Assembly (NCBI RefSeq): GCF_945859705.1
Contig: NC_079137.1
Coordinates: 54,282,552 to 54,346,551 of the forward strand
DNA from: Episyrphus balteatus
Taxonomy: Eukaryota > Arthropoda > Insecta > Diptera > Syrphidae
DNA: 64,000 bases
Reading direction: 5' to 3'
Below the pieces are notes generated by a model that worked only from the letters and a program-made list of their open reading frames with translations, searched no databases and was not told the origin of the DNA. Both the position numbers and the translations under genes were made by a program. Positions 47,295 through 60,644 of the stretch are shown one piece after another; positions within the stretch are counted from its first letter, which is position 1, and each line of letters begins with the position of its first letter.

Positions 47295-50200
47295 CGAAAG
47301 TAGTTTTTTTGTTTTTGTGGTTGTTACCTCATAACTTTGGACTGAGTGAACAAATTTTGATAATTCATTTTGTATTGGAAAGCTGGTGGCTGCCATATGG
47401 TACCATTTCAATTTCGTTCAGTTCTGCAATAATTCAACGAAATAAATGAAAAAAAATGATCATACGTTCTTTTAAAGAACGCCATTTATAGTTTCTGTTT
47501 GGTATAAAAAAACGGTCTATCTCTACTTAACCTATTTAAATTCCAGACAATTATTTTTTCTACTAAAAAAGGATCCAGAGTGTTTTCGATTATATTGCAT
47601 TTCACAACAGCAACTTGCGTTATTTTTTCTCCTTTTATGTTACATTTTCTTTATACGTTATTGTTAAGTTCGACTCCATCTTGAACTTGCTATATCGAAG
47701 TATGGACTAATGGACTCCATTTAATGAAAAATCGACCAAATGGCTTTACTAGTTTAACCTATTCAATTAAAGGAAAATTTGAACAAAGTTTTTTAATCTT
47801 TAAAAAGACCCACAGCATAGAAGACTTTGATAAATCAACTAAATTAAACGCTCTTAGCACAGCTATTGTTAGAACCAGACATGAAATTAGCAAGCACTTA
47901 AAAATTGCATCCGCAATAAATTAAAGCTCTAAGCGTTTTGAAAACTTAACTAATTAAGGATCTTATTGTTTCAAACATAAAAACAGTTCAACTTAATTAC
48001 GAAAACACACACACATGCATACGTAGTTTTAACTACCTTTTGAAATTTCCAGTTGCATATATGATTCAAGAGAGAGAGATAAGTGAAATTCCGCCCAAAG
48101 GATTTCAAATGTCGCCTTGGTCGCCTTCGTCGTCATCGTGTCGCATCGCATAGCATCGGTTTGTCGTCGTTATATTTTAATCACATGTTAATTTGAATTA
48201 GCCAACAGCTTGATTTAGGAAGCGAATATATAACACCAAACTAGGGTAATCAGTGAACCAACATTTAAGCTTTTTGTCAGAGTGTTTATTTACTTAGCTT
48301 CTTTTGATTATAAACGATGGTCGGGGAACTACGTACCTCTAATATCTCACTGCCCCCTAACATCCTTTTTCCGTTTCTGTCTCTTCTGTAACTATTGTGT
48401 TCTCGATTCCCAGTGTCCCGGTGCCGGTCATTTTGTTGAAATAAAACAACTTGTTCTAACTACGTGCCAACACTACCTCATTGAGGCTATTTGTATTTCG
48501 GAGCGTAAAATCCCATTAGAACGTTTTAATTTGGTGGTTGACATCACATTGTAGTAGCGCAGCAACATTTAGTCGAAATGAATCTTTGTGCTCTTCCTGG
48601 CTTTCTAAACATTACTCTGGTAGGAGTCCTTCCTCTGTAGTTCGTCTGTCTGTGTATGTGTTTGGTAGCCACCAACCAACTGTGTGTGGTACTGGTATAT
48701 CCTTATCTACACCTCAACTCTGGACTCTGATATAATTGTACTATCTATTGTGTGGAAGAATGTGTTTTTTTTTGTAAGTGTATATGTGTTTTGAACACGA
48801 TAGCGAGAGATGAACACAAAATTAAGAGTTTTGAACTCCTAATTAATTATTATGAATGTTGTCCAATTACGTTTTTGGTGTTTTATTAACTGATGTAAGA
48901 AGAATGTTGCAGAGGTTAAAATGTTTATTATTGCGGAGGTTAAATGAAATATTATTAAACATTTAGAGGGCGAGTAGGATTGTAGCTGTGAAGATAAATG
49001 ACTCAAATATAGTGTATTAAATGGCAGTACATAAATATTTTTTTGGTTATGTTTTTTGGGCCTAAAGGGACCAACCAACAATATTGGTATACTTTAATCG
49101 TTAATTTTAACTTAGACTTACAGACAAATTGGTCCATAGGGATTTTGAAGGGTGTCCTTAATTAAATTATACCAAAAGGTTTGAGATAACTTATTTATGG
49201 ACTCATTTAAAATTGTAAAAAAAAAAAGAATTGTATAAAATTGTATAACATAACATGCCAAAAATTAAATGGATTTATTGAATGCGAAACATAAATTAGT
49301 ATTACATTGGTCCATCTTATTTAGTTATATACATTTTAACAATTTTGGTGCAAAAGTCTAAAACCCTAGTTCATAAATTATTTTTTTTTTTATATTGGAG
49401 CTACTTTTATTACGATTATGAATCTCTTTTTCTCAAATTGTAAATTTTGAATTTTTTCGGGAAGCCGTTTTTGACTAAATTTTTTGACTTTAAATTGAGT
49501 TCTAAATTTATTCTCAAAAGTTCTCAGACTAAACTCAACTGAAATTTAATTCTTGAATATTTTTTGAAACATTTAGTAAAACAATCAGCTGGCACTTTTT
49601 GAGTTTAAGAGTGATTTTTATTTAAAAAGTTTATTTTTATTAATTTTGGTTAACACTCGAAATTTTTTTTTTTTTTTAAGTTTGGTAGAATGCTAGAGAT
49701 GGTATCTTATGGAAAAAAACATTTCAAAAATAATGATTTTCTACTCAAGAATGAGATGTATGAGATATTTGAATTCTACAGACCACAAAGTAGTGAAATC
49801 ATAACAAAAATCTGAAAAAAAATATTAACGCTTTTAAACTAAATAAAAATCTATGAATTAGTCTCTCATTTTTTTATATCACTTTTGCTCTCATGGATTG
49901 TTAAAACCTTAAATTTTCTTAAATAGGTAGGTTTTATTGATATTAAAAAAAAAAAATAAAACAAAAAATCTGTTTTCGTTGAATATAATAAGCAATAATA
50001 AAAATAAAATAAAAATTTCAAGACAAGATTCTGAAACACTTTGTCAACAAATTTTCTTGAAATTTGAGAAATTCATAGCTGTATCTATGTTTTACGTTTA
50101 TTAAAAAATTATTATAATATCACAATCCGTTCCAAAGATATGAATTTTGTGAAGAAAAATTAAAATTTGGCCTACTGTGCGGCGCACATAGGAGTATTTG

Positions 50201-52121
50201 CAGTAAAAACCTGGTCATAAGTCGATTTTCTGAAAATCTAAATTGACACCAAAAAGTTTAGCAAAGTGGGTGCAAAATAAACAATGCTGCACTCATTTTT
50301 TTGGTTTTTGGATCGTGTCTTGTTAAAAAATAAGTTCAAAGGTAACTGTTACATCTACCTCATTTTTATTTGAATGCAAAGTATTTTGGTAAGTGTTATT
50401 CTATATGCGATATCGAAGTGTTGTGATAGAAATCTAAAAAAAAAGTAAATGGAAAATTCTTCTTCAGTTATTACGATATTACGATAAACTTACGATATTA
50501 ATAAAGTTTTGGACATTTCTGATGGTTTTTTCTATTTTAATTCCGGCTTAGAACTAGTATCGAAAAACTTGATATTTTTGTTAAGTTATTATTTGAACTT
50601 AAATGATTTTGTTTTAGTATACCCCGTTATTCTGCGATGAATTGAAACTTATGAGTTAGTTTATATATTCTTTAACACAATGCAACAAAAATTGGGTGCT
50701 CTTAGGTGCTCTTTAGAGAATCGAGGGTCAATTAGTTTTTCACTTTCTGATAGAAAATACTCCTTACTTTATGCAACGTTTTTTATTTTTAAATTAAATT
50801 TACTGATGTTAGATATTAGTGTATTTTATTTTGGGTGATCTTAATTAAGGTTGTGGAAGAGAAAAAAGAATCTGAGAATTGCGTATTAGTAATGAGGAAC
50901 AAAATTTGAGAAAAATAATGTCGACAGGCGGAGTACAGGCCATTAATAAAATTTTTGAGTTTAAAAAAATTTTTGTTTCAAAATTCAATTTTCATTTTTA
51001 CTCTTGATGTTTTTTGTTACAACAAGTGTAATAGAGAATACTTATTGTATTTATTTTCAAAGTGAGACCACTGATTTGATAGAAAATGAAAATGTAATTT
51101 AAATTAAAACCTTATAGCATAACGCAAGGAACCAATTTTGTACAATATAACTTGAATAATTAACAAAACGACAGCACTTCAAAAGTACCCCTTTCAATAA
51201 AAAGCAGAGATGAGTTATTTTCATCTACAGTATTATGTAGGTATATTCACAGGAACATCATTTCATTTGATACAAATTACATAACATATTTCAAAACCGC
51301 CCCACTGAAAAAAAAAAATAAACAAAAAAAAAAAAACCATACGATTTAAAATCCAATAGAAATAACGTCAAATTGCAATTAACTCTGTACCTGAATCGGC
51401 ACTGAATTTCATACATGATTGATTGCAATCGACATTTTACATAAATTCGTTTTTCACAAAAAAAACTTCACTCAATTTGGATTTTGACAAAAATTTTATT
51501 TTATTTTTGTCATTGTGTCTTTTTTTATTTTATTTATTTAGAATTAAAACAAAAAAAAAAGAAATCCTGTCCTATACACTTCAATTTTGGTCATTTATAC
51601 CGCAAAAATTTTAATATATGTATGAATATAAATGTAGGTATATCTGGTATCTGCATGACTAATGTCCTTTAATATGCATACAATATGTCTATAGAAATGG
51701 TATTTATTTGTATATATGGAGATAACTCTCATTAATTACAATTTATTTGTGACATGCACAAAACACTCTTACCAATAAATTGACAGAGAATGAGGCAAAA
51801 TATAAACTATCAAATGAATAGAAATCAAAAAAGAGAAGATTGCTTGATGATGTTTTTGTAAATAAATTATGATAAAGAAATTAAATATTTTATAGTGGTT
51901 CTAATTATTCCGCTGAAATGCATAACGTGGGATAAAAATTGATTAAAATTCAAATTTTCTAGCAGTTATTTTTATTTGATACGAATGTTAAAAAAGAAAT
52001 TTGTTTTTATCGAGATATCCTTATAGATTTGATTCTAAGTAACTAGATATCTGCGGCAACTGGATTAGAATTTGAAGCATCTGCTTCAGTATGAAAAGAG
52101 ATTAGTCACTTACATATTTTT
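47295..52121. other. AT-rich unique sequence, no supportable gene
   Basis: Nearly 5 kb. The 66-residue plus-strand frame at 47724-47924 has a fairly natural composition (ending SKHLKIASAIN) but no recognised domain. The 90-residue frame at 48282-48554 is Cys-rich and likewise unrecognised. The stretch 48000-48760 is less AT-rich than the rest. CACATAGGAGTATTT at about 50188 also appears at about 58415, so part of this may belong to a diffuse repeat family. Confidence 0.4.
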
Positions 52122-52736
52122 ACTTGCGATATAGGTACTATAGGGCAAGTTTAGGATTCTTAAAAAAAATCGAACTCGAGATAACAATTTTACGTGACAT
52201 TACGATGATGGAGAATGCCAAAAAAGTGGGTCCAGCAATTCTGTCTGTCTGTCTGTGTGTCTGTCTCTATCTGGAGCTGCAGCCTAAACGAGTGAAGTGA
52301 TTTTCTTCAAACTTGGTATTTAGCTGTTTTGGGTGATTCCCTAGAGGGGAAATTGTAATTTTATTTTTATGACCAAAACTAACGGTACCTGCCATATAAC
52401 GGAAATAGAAAAGTTAATTTTTTTCTAAAAACTAATCCGCTTTCAACGAAAATTTTTATACAAGAGCGTTTAAGTAAAGGTAATATTAAAATTTAAGAAA
52501 ATTTTCAAAAAACACACTTTTGGATTTTTAAAAAATATTTCAAAAATTTTTTTCGAAAAATCAATTTTTTGAAAAGGTTTTGACGAAAAATCTTTAAATT
52601 TCGTTTTCATGTGTAAATTAATTATTTCTTAAAAATGGGATACCAAGTTTTTTTTTGAATTATGTTAGAAAATTTTTATTTATAAAAAAATATTTTTTTA
52701 AAAAACGGCTCCTATGATTTTCGAATTTTTTTTAAA
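52122..52736 (+). mobile_element. HINE/DINE-1-like element, copy 2 (3' truncated)
   Basis: Begins ACTTGCGATATAGGTACTAT as in the other copies. It has a short GTCT core (about 52243-52266) and a single GGTACCTGCCATATAACGG (about 52384-52402), followed by the shared AAAATATTTCAAAAATTTTT region. It breaks off near GGCTCCTATGATTTTCGAA and lacks the terminal GTGCGACCCC hairpin. Relative to copies 1 and 3 the second GGTACC block is missing, so there is an internal deletion too. Confidence 0.65.
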
Positions 52737-54069
52737 TACATACATACCTAATATTCTAAGCAAAATAAAAAATACCAATAATGATTTAATATCATATACA
52801 AATTATTATTTAAATACCTAGCCAATTTATTGTTGCATAATCTAAATGGAAAGTTGTGCATTTTTTTAATATAATTTAATATAAATTGTTTATAATTAAT
52901 GTGATTATTTTGTAATCATAAATTTATTACACTATCAAATCAAGAGAATATAAAAAAGAAATTTCCCCAATCCACATTAATTTTCATTGGAATATATATA
53001 GTATATATATTTTTGTTTTGTTTTTTTTTTTTAATAATTATTCTAATTTAAAGTATTTGCATTGATAAATACATAAATACAAAAAAAAAAAAATAAGAAA
53101 ATCTGCCATATTTAAAATGAAAATAGAAAATATTTTAATCAATTTATTTATTTTTTTTTTTTTTCTTATGAATAATCTCTTTTAGCTAATTGCATTTTAT
53201 TGAGAACCCTAATTGCACTTTAATAATTTTTGTTTTGGTTTTTTTTTTTTGTTATTTGAATGAATTTAGTTAAATTATTTAGCAATCAGATCAAATTAGT
53301 TGAAAATATTGAAAATAAAATGGATATTTTTTTAAATAATAGGAAGCTAATGCACTAATTATTATTGACTTATTTTTTGTAACTTTAAAAGCTTTTGACA
53401 ATTTAATTATATATAAGTTAAAAAATAAAGGCTTATCATAAGTGCCTACGTAAATTGTATATTCTATGAAATTCTATGAAAACTAATATAAAATTAATTA
53501 AATCGTTTTTTTTTTAATTTACAGATATATGTTATTGTATCCATGTTCTTTTTTTTGTAATTACGAAATTCAAAATGTAAAATAATAACCAGATTTACTG
53601 AGGATTTACAAAAAAAAAAAAAAAAACATATAATAGATTGAAATCAAAAATAAAAATACAACCAATCAAATTGATTCATATTTTTGTTCAAACTTTTATT
53701 TGGTATATGTATGTCTTTCGTTGCAAGTGCAACGACACTGTATATCAAAAGGAAAATGCATTGCAGCTGATAGTCAAAACTGAGATCAAACATATTGAAG
53801 TCAAATTCAAACAGCAGTTTCGGTTCAATCAACATGATACAGCCATTTGAAAAATTTTAAACTTTGATTCAAACCAAACCATAATAACTATTAATTGGAA
53901 CGGGATCAGCCAGAAGCCTTTAAATCTATTATTTAAAATGAATAAAAACAAAAATAAAATAAATTAAATAAGGTTCGCTTCTCAGCTCTTTTGTTTAAAC
54001 GATATTAATTATTGCACTGGTCAACAAAATTGCACTTTTTTTGTTTTATGAAGTTTTTTTTAACTCGTT
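52737..54069. other. Very AT-rich spacer
   Basis: About 1.3 kb with extended A and T tracts and an alternating TATATA stretch (about 52994-53010). Opposing frames at 53638-53850 overlap on both strands and match nothing recognised. Confidence 0.5.
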
Positions 54070-54760
54070 TTTACTAATTTAACATCGCTGATTTCAAATC
54101 CGCCCTCATTTTTTACCGAACAGCTCTAGTTTGCAAGCGGTTTGCAAGCTGAAAGAAAAATTCTGATTTCTGATTCGAGTTCAACATACCCAAAACCTTT
54201 AGAAATTTTTATTTTGTTTCTGAAAAAGACCATTGTAAGCTAAAAACAACTGTTGCTTAAAAAGCAGTAATACATCGATTATTGAGATTTTATAACGAGA
54301 ATATCTCGAAACCGCAAGCTGATAAAAAAATTTGATTTTAAACTCGAGTTCAACACATCTAAGACCACAAGAAAAGTATTTGTGTGTTAATAAAACAAAG
54401 TAACTGTATGCTTAAATAAAGTGTAGCTTAAAATAAGCAAAAAAAAATCTATAATTGAGATCTTACAACGTACCTAATTATTTCAAAAAGGCGAGTTAAA
54501 ACAAAGTTTTTGACTTTGGATTCGAGCTAAGCACATCTAAAATATGTAGAAAACTATGTTTTTGTTCCTGAAACTTAATCACTATAAGCTATGGAAATGC
54601 TTGAAAGGTAGCAAATAATCGATTAAGGAGATTTTATAACGGAAATATCTCGAAAACGCGAGCTGAGAGAACATTTTTTACTTCGGATTCGAGTTGAATA
54701 CCCCAAAAAGTTTGTAAAAGCTTATCAAACTTAATAAAACAAAAGCCTTGTTGCCTAGTG
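54070..54760. repeat. Degenerate ~170-bp tandem repeat, about four copies
   Basis: The block GATTCGAGTTCAACA or a variant recurs at about 54172, 54342, 54519 and 54687, steps of 170, 177 and 168 bp. Each unit carries GAGATTTTATAACG followed by AATATCTCGAAAACGCGAGC in varying states of decay, and a stretch resembling GTTTCTGAAAAAGACCATTG. The copies are strongly diverged, so this is an old array. The motif ATATCTCG..AACCGCGAG-like resembles part of the 195-bp satellite monomer (ATATCTCGTTAACCGAG), which may be chance or distant kinship. Confidence 0.75.
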
Positions 54761-57483
54761 TTATGCTAGTTAATTATCTGTTGCAATTAATGTAAACAAA
54801 AGTGGTTAAGATGTCAAATTAGTAGTTTAGAAACTTCATAAAAAATACAAAAAAGAGGACATTTTGTTTTCCAGCTAAAAAATCCACTTGAACTTTTCGA
54901 TTAACAGCTCTATAAGTAGAAGTATCAAAAAGCCTTTCTACAAGTGATCTGAAGTATAGCGTTGCTGTGCTTCTATACAATATAGGAACAAATAAAAGAA
55001 TTAAAAACAAGTTCTGATTTTTCAGTAATTTTTTCAAATCTTTCCTTTTGCTTAAAAAAAGCAATTAAAAGCTTCGTTTAATCCTATTTTGGTTTTTAAC
55101 TAGAATATGACCAAGATACGGATCTTTATAAAATTCCTTATTTCTGTGTTTTTTCCCACTAATACAAAGTATTTATTATATTAATAAAATAAACAAGTTC
55201 AAAAGTTACTAGAACAGTCTAGTGACAGTGCTATTTCCTCCGAACATTCAATTTAAATTCTCTCTTCCATCTTAAAATCAAGTCTACCTACAGTTTGATG
55301 ATGTCAATAACTTTTCATCAACTTGCTTCTGCTACGCTTACTTGCTAAATTTATCATGTTTCCAATGTAAAATGAAACTAAGACATAAAAGAAGTTCACA
55401 CAATTGAACTGTCATTTCTAAGAACACAAGTTATTTTACATCTCTCAGAATAAAAAAGGGAACAAAAACAACAAAATAAAAAAATAAAAACCTGTAAAAT
55501 CTATGAGACTTTTGCTCGAACTTCATGCGGTAGTTTGGTTTTTATGTAAATTCCAATATTATTATCAGCTGTAGTCAGGTAAACTCTCTACTCTCTCTCT
55601 ACTTTCCAAGACTCTTTGGGAAAGTTTATAGTGATAACGATCTTCTTCAATCCTCTTAGGCCACACGTAGTCTAGATATAGTACATATATAAAATAAATA
55701 TAAATACATATATGAAAGGATGGGTTTCCCTTGATGCTAGATGTCTACATCGCATCGAAACTATTAAGAACTATAAACTTCAGATTAGGTATATGCATGT
55801 ATTGTGTAGAGAGTAAAGGTATAAGGAACGATATTATGTGAGTGTAGGTGTACGTACTTTAAATGCTTCCTGACGATGCCATTTCCACAAATCTTCTTCT
55901 CTAAAACAAATTACATACAAACGAGCGAGCGAGTGAGCGTTTGTGCAACATCAGGTGCAACCGTCACTTCCATTAATTAGAAAGCCAACAAGGATGTAAG
56001 TTTCCCTCGAGGCTTCAATCCCATCCACTTATTGTCGTACATTACTCCTATCCAGTTCCTGTTCCTGCAGTGTGCTGTGTATTTCTTCTTCTTCTTGTTC
56101 GTCTTGCTACTGCTTCGCTACTAGTAGAGAAAATAGTAACAACTTCTGGTGTGCTTCTTCACAAAGCACAGCGCACACAACACACACATGTACATAAATA
56201 TCCTGCCACTACTCCTTGTATGTTCAATCAAGCGTCGTTTAAGTGCACGGTTGAATTTGTTCTAGTTAAATATTCACAAGAACACTATACACTTGCTACA
56301 CTAGCGACAATAGGTGCGGGAGACAAAAAGTTACAAGTTACCCGACTGCATGCCATGTCGAATTTATTGCAAGTTTTTTTTAATTTTTTTTTTTTTCTAT
56401 TTCCTATTTTGTTGTGTTCCTGTTCTTGTTGTTGTTGTTGTTGTTGTTGTTGTTTTTTTTTTTGATTTCAACTTGAGTTCTTCTTGCAACTCTACGAAAC
56501 CAACTACTACCTACCCTTTAGATTATCTATGATTTGATTTGAGTATTTGGTGGCAGGAGACTAACTATCTACTATTGGGTAATGGTATTGGATGGATGGT
56601 CGTTGTTTGTGCTGTGTGAAAGACTGAAAGACTCTGCGAATTTGAATTATCAAATGTGGCAAATTAATTCACATTCCATTAACGAAATTGAATTTGCTGT
56701 GGGGCGTTGTCTTTGATACGTTTCGCTTCGTTTCACTATGTTCTTGTTGTTTTATATTTTTTGATGTGATATGTGACAAAACAAAGTTGCAAAACAAAAA
56801 AACAAAAACAAAAAACTTTCAATCAAAATCACCATTTTAACACATTTATACATTTAAATACATTTCGAATCTGTGATACTTTGGCAACACCTATTTGGTT
56901 ACAGAATAAAGTTGTAAATGTTCACTCGAGTTTCAATACACCTACATAGTGTATAAAATGGAATAAAGTATATGAGTTGTGCCTTGATTTTTGAGCTGTT
57001 GCAATTCGGAATGGTAAAATTGTGTATTTTGTAATGAAATAAATTACAGAAAAATTTTAGTTAATGAAAAATGATTGATAGATGATTGATTTGTGATTAT
57101 TTATGTGTGTTTATTGAATTGAAACTAATCAAATAAAATTCAAGCTTTGTGAGTTTTTAATTTTTTTGCAGTATTTTATATGGCTTTGAGAGAGTGAGAA
57201 AAAAATTCGAGATTTATATTTGAAATGAAAAATTACATGCCCAATTAATTTTCCCGTGGCTTTACTTAATGAAAAAAAAACACTTTTTTTCTATTTATAA
57301 AATATTTTTTTTTTGTATTTATTTTTATTTTCCATTGAACAGGGATAGTGATTCTCGAATAAAAATTCAATCAAATATAAAAACCGAATTTTGTCTCTCT
57401 CTCTCAAAGCCATTGTAAGTACAAAATTGCTGCAACAAAATTTAAGTTTCCTTATCGTTATTTTGTAGCATTATTTAAGTATC
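54761..57483. other. Unique sequence, no supportable gene
   Basis: Includes a less AT-rich island (55560-56700) with a (TTG)n tract at about 56425-56452. The 131-residue frame at 56070-56465 ends in poly-Cys/Phe from that tract and is not a credible protein. I see no splice-bounded exon. Confidence 0.45.
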
Positions 57484-58032
57484 TACACTTAAGAGCAAAA
57501 AAACGGAATCAAAAAAGATAATTTTTATTTAAAACAAAAATTGCAATGGATGAAATAATGTTTCTTCAAGTTTTATGGTCTCATTTAAAAGCTTGAATTT
57601 TTTACTATTAATTGTTGGTAAAAACTTCAAAATGCATACGATAGTATCATAGCTATCTGTCAATAAATTGCACTTCATTTTTTTCTAAATGTTAAATTTT
57701 CTTGATATTCTCTGCTTCAATTTCAGTTTTTTTTTCCTACCGTTACTATTGACGTTATCTGTCAATAAATTGCACTTAATTTTTTTTAAAATGTTAAATT
57801 TTCCAGATACTCTCTGTTTCAGTTTCAGTCTTTTTTTGCTTACATGCTTCATTTATGTTGATTGGATTCTTATAAAGTGAACGGGTTTTAAAGTTCCTAG
57901 TATTGATTTAAAGCCTTTGTTTCAAGCTTTTTAATGGTGCAATTAACATTCATGTATGTCAATTACATCCTGGCCAATTAACGTTTTAAAAAAACGCAAA
58001 AGTTTGATTCCATTTTTTTGCTCCTAAGTGTA
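57484..58032. mobile_element. Tc1/mariner-type MITE (545 bp) with an internal duplication
   Basis: TA (57484-57485) is followed by CACTTAAGAGCAAAAAAACG. The right end reads TTTTTTTGCTCCTAAGTG followed by TA (58031-58032). The inverted ends extend about 28 bp, to GGAATCAAA, with two mismatches. Inside, a ~100-bp segment containing ATCTGTCAATAAATTGCACT is tandemly duplicated (about 57653-57750 and 57755-57850). There is no transposase frame. The TA target points to Tc1/mariner. Confidence 0.82.
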
Positions 58033-59409
58033 TATGCAAAACATCATTTATACCTACATATTTAAAAAAAAGAAAATCGCATTGAACTAATATGTTGAAA
58101 TAAATAATAATTTAATAAAATTATAAAAAATCAAGTTTTCTACTCAGCTCTTTTGTTTAAATATTGAAAATTAAAGTTGTTGAAGGATGCAGGTGCACTT
58201 AGCTACACTTTTTATTCACGAGGTGTTTGCAATGGAAGTTATAAAAAAACAGAGCTTTTAAAACTGATATAGGGGAAGTGGGGACAAGACCGTTTTTCTA
58301 CTATGTTGTATGAAAAAAAGTACAATTAGTAACACTTGCAATATAAAATAGCCGCCTTTTGGTATTCTCGATCACGTCTGTAAATTTTAGCATATTCGAT
58401 TGAGATGTCTCACATAGGAGTATTTCGATCAAAAACTTGGACAAAATTATTTTTTGAAGTAAAACAATTTATTTTTGTTAGAAATTATTATTTATGCAAT
58501 GAAAGGCGGGTTTATGTAAATAAGTTGAAAAACTTTAAAAACGCTTGTGATAAGAAAAACCAAAAAAAAAAATAGTATGCAATTTCATGCACCCAAAATG
58601 TGCAAAATTAAAATATCTAAAATCTTAGAGCTTCTAGAAAGGAACCATTGTGATTTTTAGGCTTTGTGAATCCAAATGCATCAATTTCAATAACAAAAAT
58701 TTCTGGAAAATGTTAAAAACCAGTAAAAAAAAAAAAAAAATGGGCGTCGTATGAGTGTTTTTTACTCAAAGTGAAAAATTTCATTCGCAAATTATTTTGT
58801 TAATCGCAAAAATCCGCACCAAAATGTTTGATATTAAATTAAAAGAATAGTCAAAGTTATCATAAATCTATGTATCAAAGCAGAAAAGTAGGGTATAAAG
58901 CAGACTCTTTTTCCACTGTTATTTAATTGAACAAAAAACATTTAATATTTCCATAACTACACTTTAATTATTATTCAATACCTGCAATTGTATTTTTCAT
59001 TTGAAAATTTTATGTTTAAAAGCAAACTCGCTCACAATCAATCTCCTAACAATGCTCACCAAATCACCACAAATTAAAAAGAAATCCAGAAAATAAACAA
59101 CTGACTTTGAACTTGTTTTGTAACTCCACACAATTTACAGATTTACAGATACACAGATCGGGCTTATTTTTGGTTAAAAAAAATAGAAATTTTTCTTATT
59201 GAAAAAAAAAACAATCAAATACCGTTCGTTAAAAAATGACACAGCAAAATGTAGGTATACATTGAAAATATTTTTTTCCACAATTTTGTCAACTTTTTTA
59301 TAAAAGTTGACTATTTGACCTTATGCATTAACCATTTAATATAATAATATTATAGCTAATGTAAAACTCGAAGAATATTATGGACAAAAATTTATTTCAT
59401 TGAATTTTT
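58033..59409. other. AT-rich spacer
   Basis: No gene is visible. Contains GGGGAAGTGGGGACAAGACC (about 58273), which looks like a transposon end, but I found no inverted partner. CACATAGGAGTATTT at about 58415 is shared with about 50188. Confidence 0.45.
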
Positions 59410-59527
59410 ACTTGCGATATAGGTACTATAGGGCAAGTTTAGGATTCGTAAAAAAAATCGAACTCGAGATAACAATTTTACATGACATTACGATGATGGA
59501 GAATGCCAAAAAAGTGGGTCCGGCAAT

Positions 59528-59570
<43 letters not shown>

Positions 59571-60409
59571 GAACCTCGAGCTACATCCTAAACTACTGAA
59601 GGGATTTTCTTTAAACTTGGTAGTTAACAGTTTTGAGTGATTCCCTAGAGGAGAAATTGAAGTTTTTTTTTTAGGACCAAAACTAACGGTACCTGTCATA
59701 TAACGGAAACAGAAAAGTTGATTTATTTCAAAAACGGCTCTAACGATTTCAATTAAAATTTTTCTGCTTACTGTTACAGATAAGAGCCTTCTTTGACAAT
59801 AAAAAAAATATTTTTTGTACCGTTATCAACGGTACCTGCCATAGAACGGTTTTTTTTATTTATGAATTTCTCATAAACGACATAACAGATTTCGACCAAA
59901 TTTTTAATACAGAAACGTTTAATCAATCATTATTTAAAAAAATTTAAAATTTTTCAAAAACCACATTTTTGGATTTTTAAAAAATATTTCAAAATTTTTT
60001 TTTGAAAAATCAATTTTTTGGAAACGAGTTGGTGAAAAAATTTGAAATTTTGTTTTTATGTGTAAATTAATTATTTATTCAAAATTGCATATCAACTTAT
60101 TTTTTGAAAAATGTTAGAAAATTTTTATATATAAAAAATTATTTTTTTAAAAAACGGCTCTAACGATTTTCGAAAATTTTTTTCTAAAAATTCCTTTTTA
60201 TACTAGAAATAAAATGGCATACTTTGTTTTTTTGTAAAAGATCATTTAAAACGGTATTTTATTATTTATAAAAACGGATTTTATTTTTTTTCTACCACTA
60301 ACGAAATTCCGTGAAAATGTCAAATTTTCCCTAATTTTGTTCAATAAAAAACTTTAACATTAGAGTAACTTTTACCATAAGAGCAAGTACGTGCGACCCC
60401 AGTCGTGCA
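59410..60409 (+). mobile_element. HINE/DINE-1-like element, copy 3 (full length)
   Basis: Starts ACTTGCGATATAGGTACTAT and ends GTGCGACCCCAGTCGTGCA, as in copy 1, over 1,000 bp. The GTCT core is at about 59528-59570. GGTACCTGTCATATAACGG (about 59688-59706) and GGTACCTGCCATAGAACGG (about 59831-59849) form the internal direct pair. The 5' hairpin block and 3' hairpin are both intact. The minus-strand frame across the core (59478-59699) is a translation of the repeat, not a gene. Confidence 0.68.
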
Positions 60410-60500
60410 ATTTATTTTTATTTGCAATTAAATTCTATTTAGCTATGTAATTTTTTTTCAATAATTTTATTTTCCAAACAAACAAATTCTCAAATCGCAA

Positions 60501-60644
60501 TAGCTGTGTTTTATTTTCCTCGTGATCCAGATCAGATCATTGTACTTATTTGCGAAACAAAAACAAAACAAAATCCTGCTTTTGTTGTCAAGCTAATAAA
60601 AACAATGATCTGATCTGGATCACGAGGAAAATAAAACACAGCTA
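60501..60644. mobile_element. TA-flanked MITE, copy 2
   Basis: TA (60501-60502), then GCTGTGTTTTATTTTCCTCG. The right end is CGAGGAAAATAAAACACAGC, then TA (60643-60644). The ~43-bp arms are perfectly or nearly perfectly complementary, including GATCCAGATCAGATCATTGT, which suggests this copy is younger than its sister at 34297-34437. Confidence 0.85.

Noticed and set aside
47724..47924. 66-residue frame as a small gene
   Set aside because: Composition is plausible, but there is no motif, splice context or neighbouring support.
56070..56465. 131-residue plus-strand frame with a hydrophobic start resembling a signal peptide
   Set aside because: The C-terminal part is translated from a T tract and a (TTG)n microsatellite, and no family pattern is visible.
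58268..58300. GGGGAAGTGGGGACAAGACC as a transposon end
   Set aside because: No inverted partner or duplication found within several kb.
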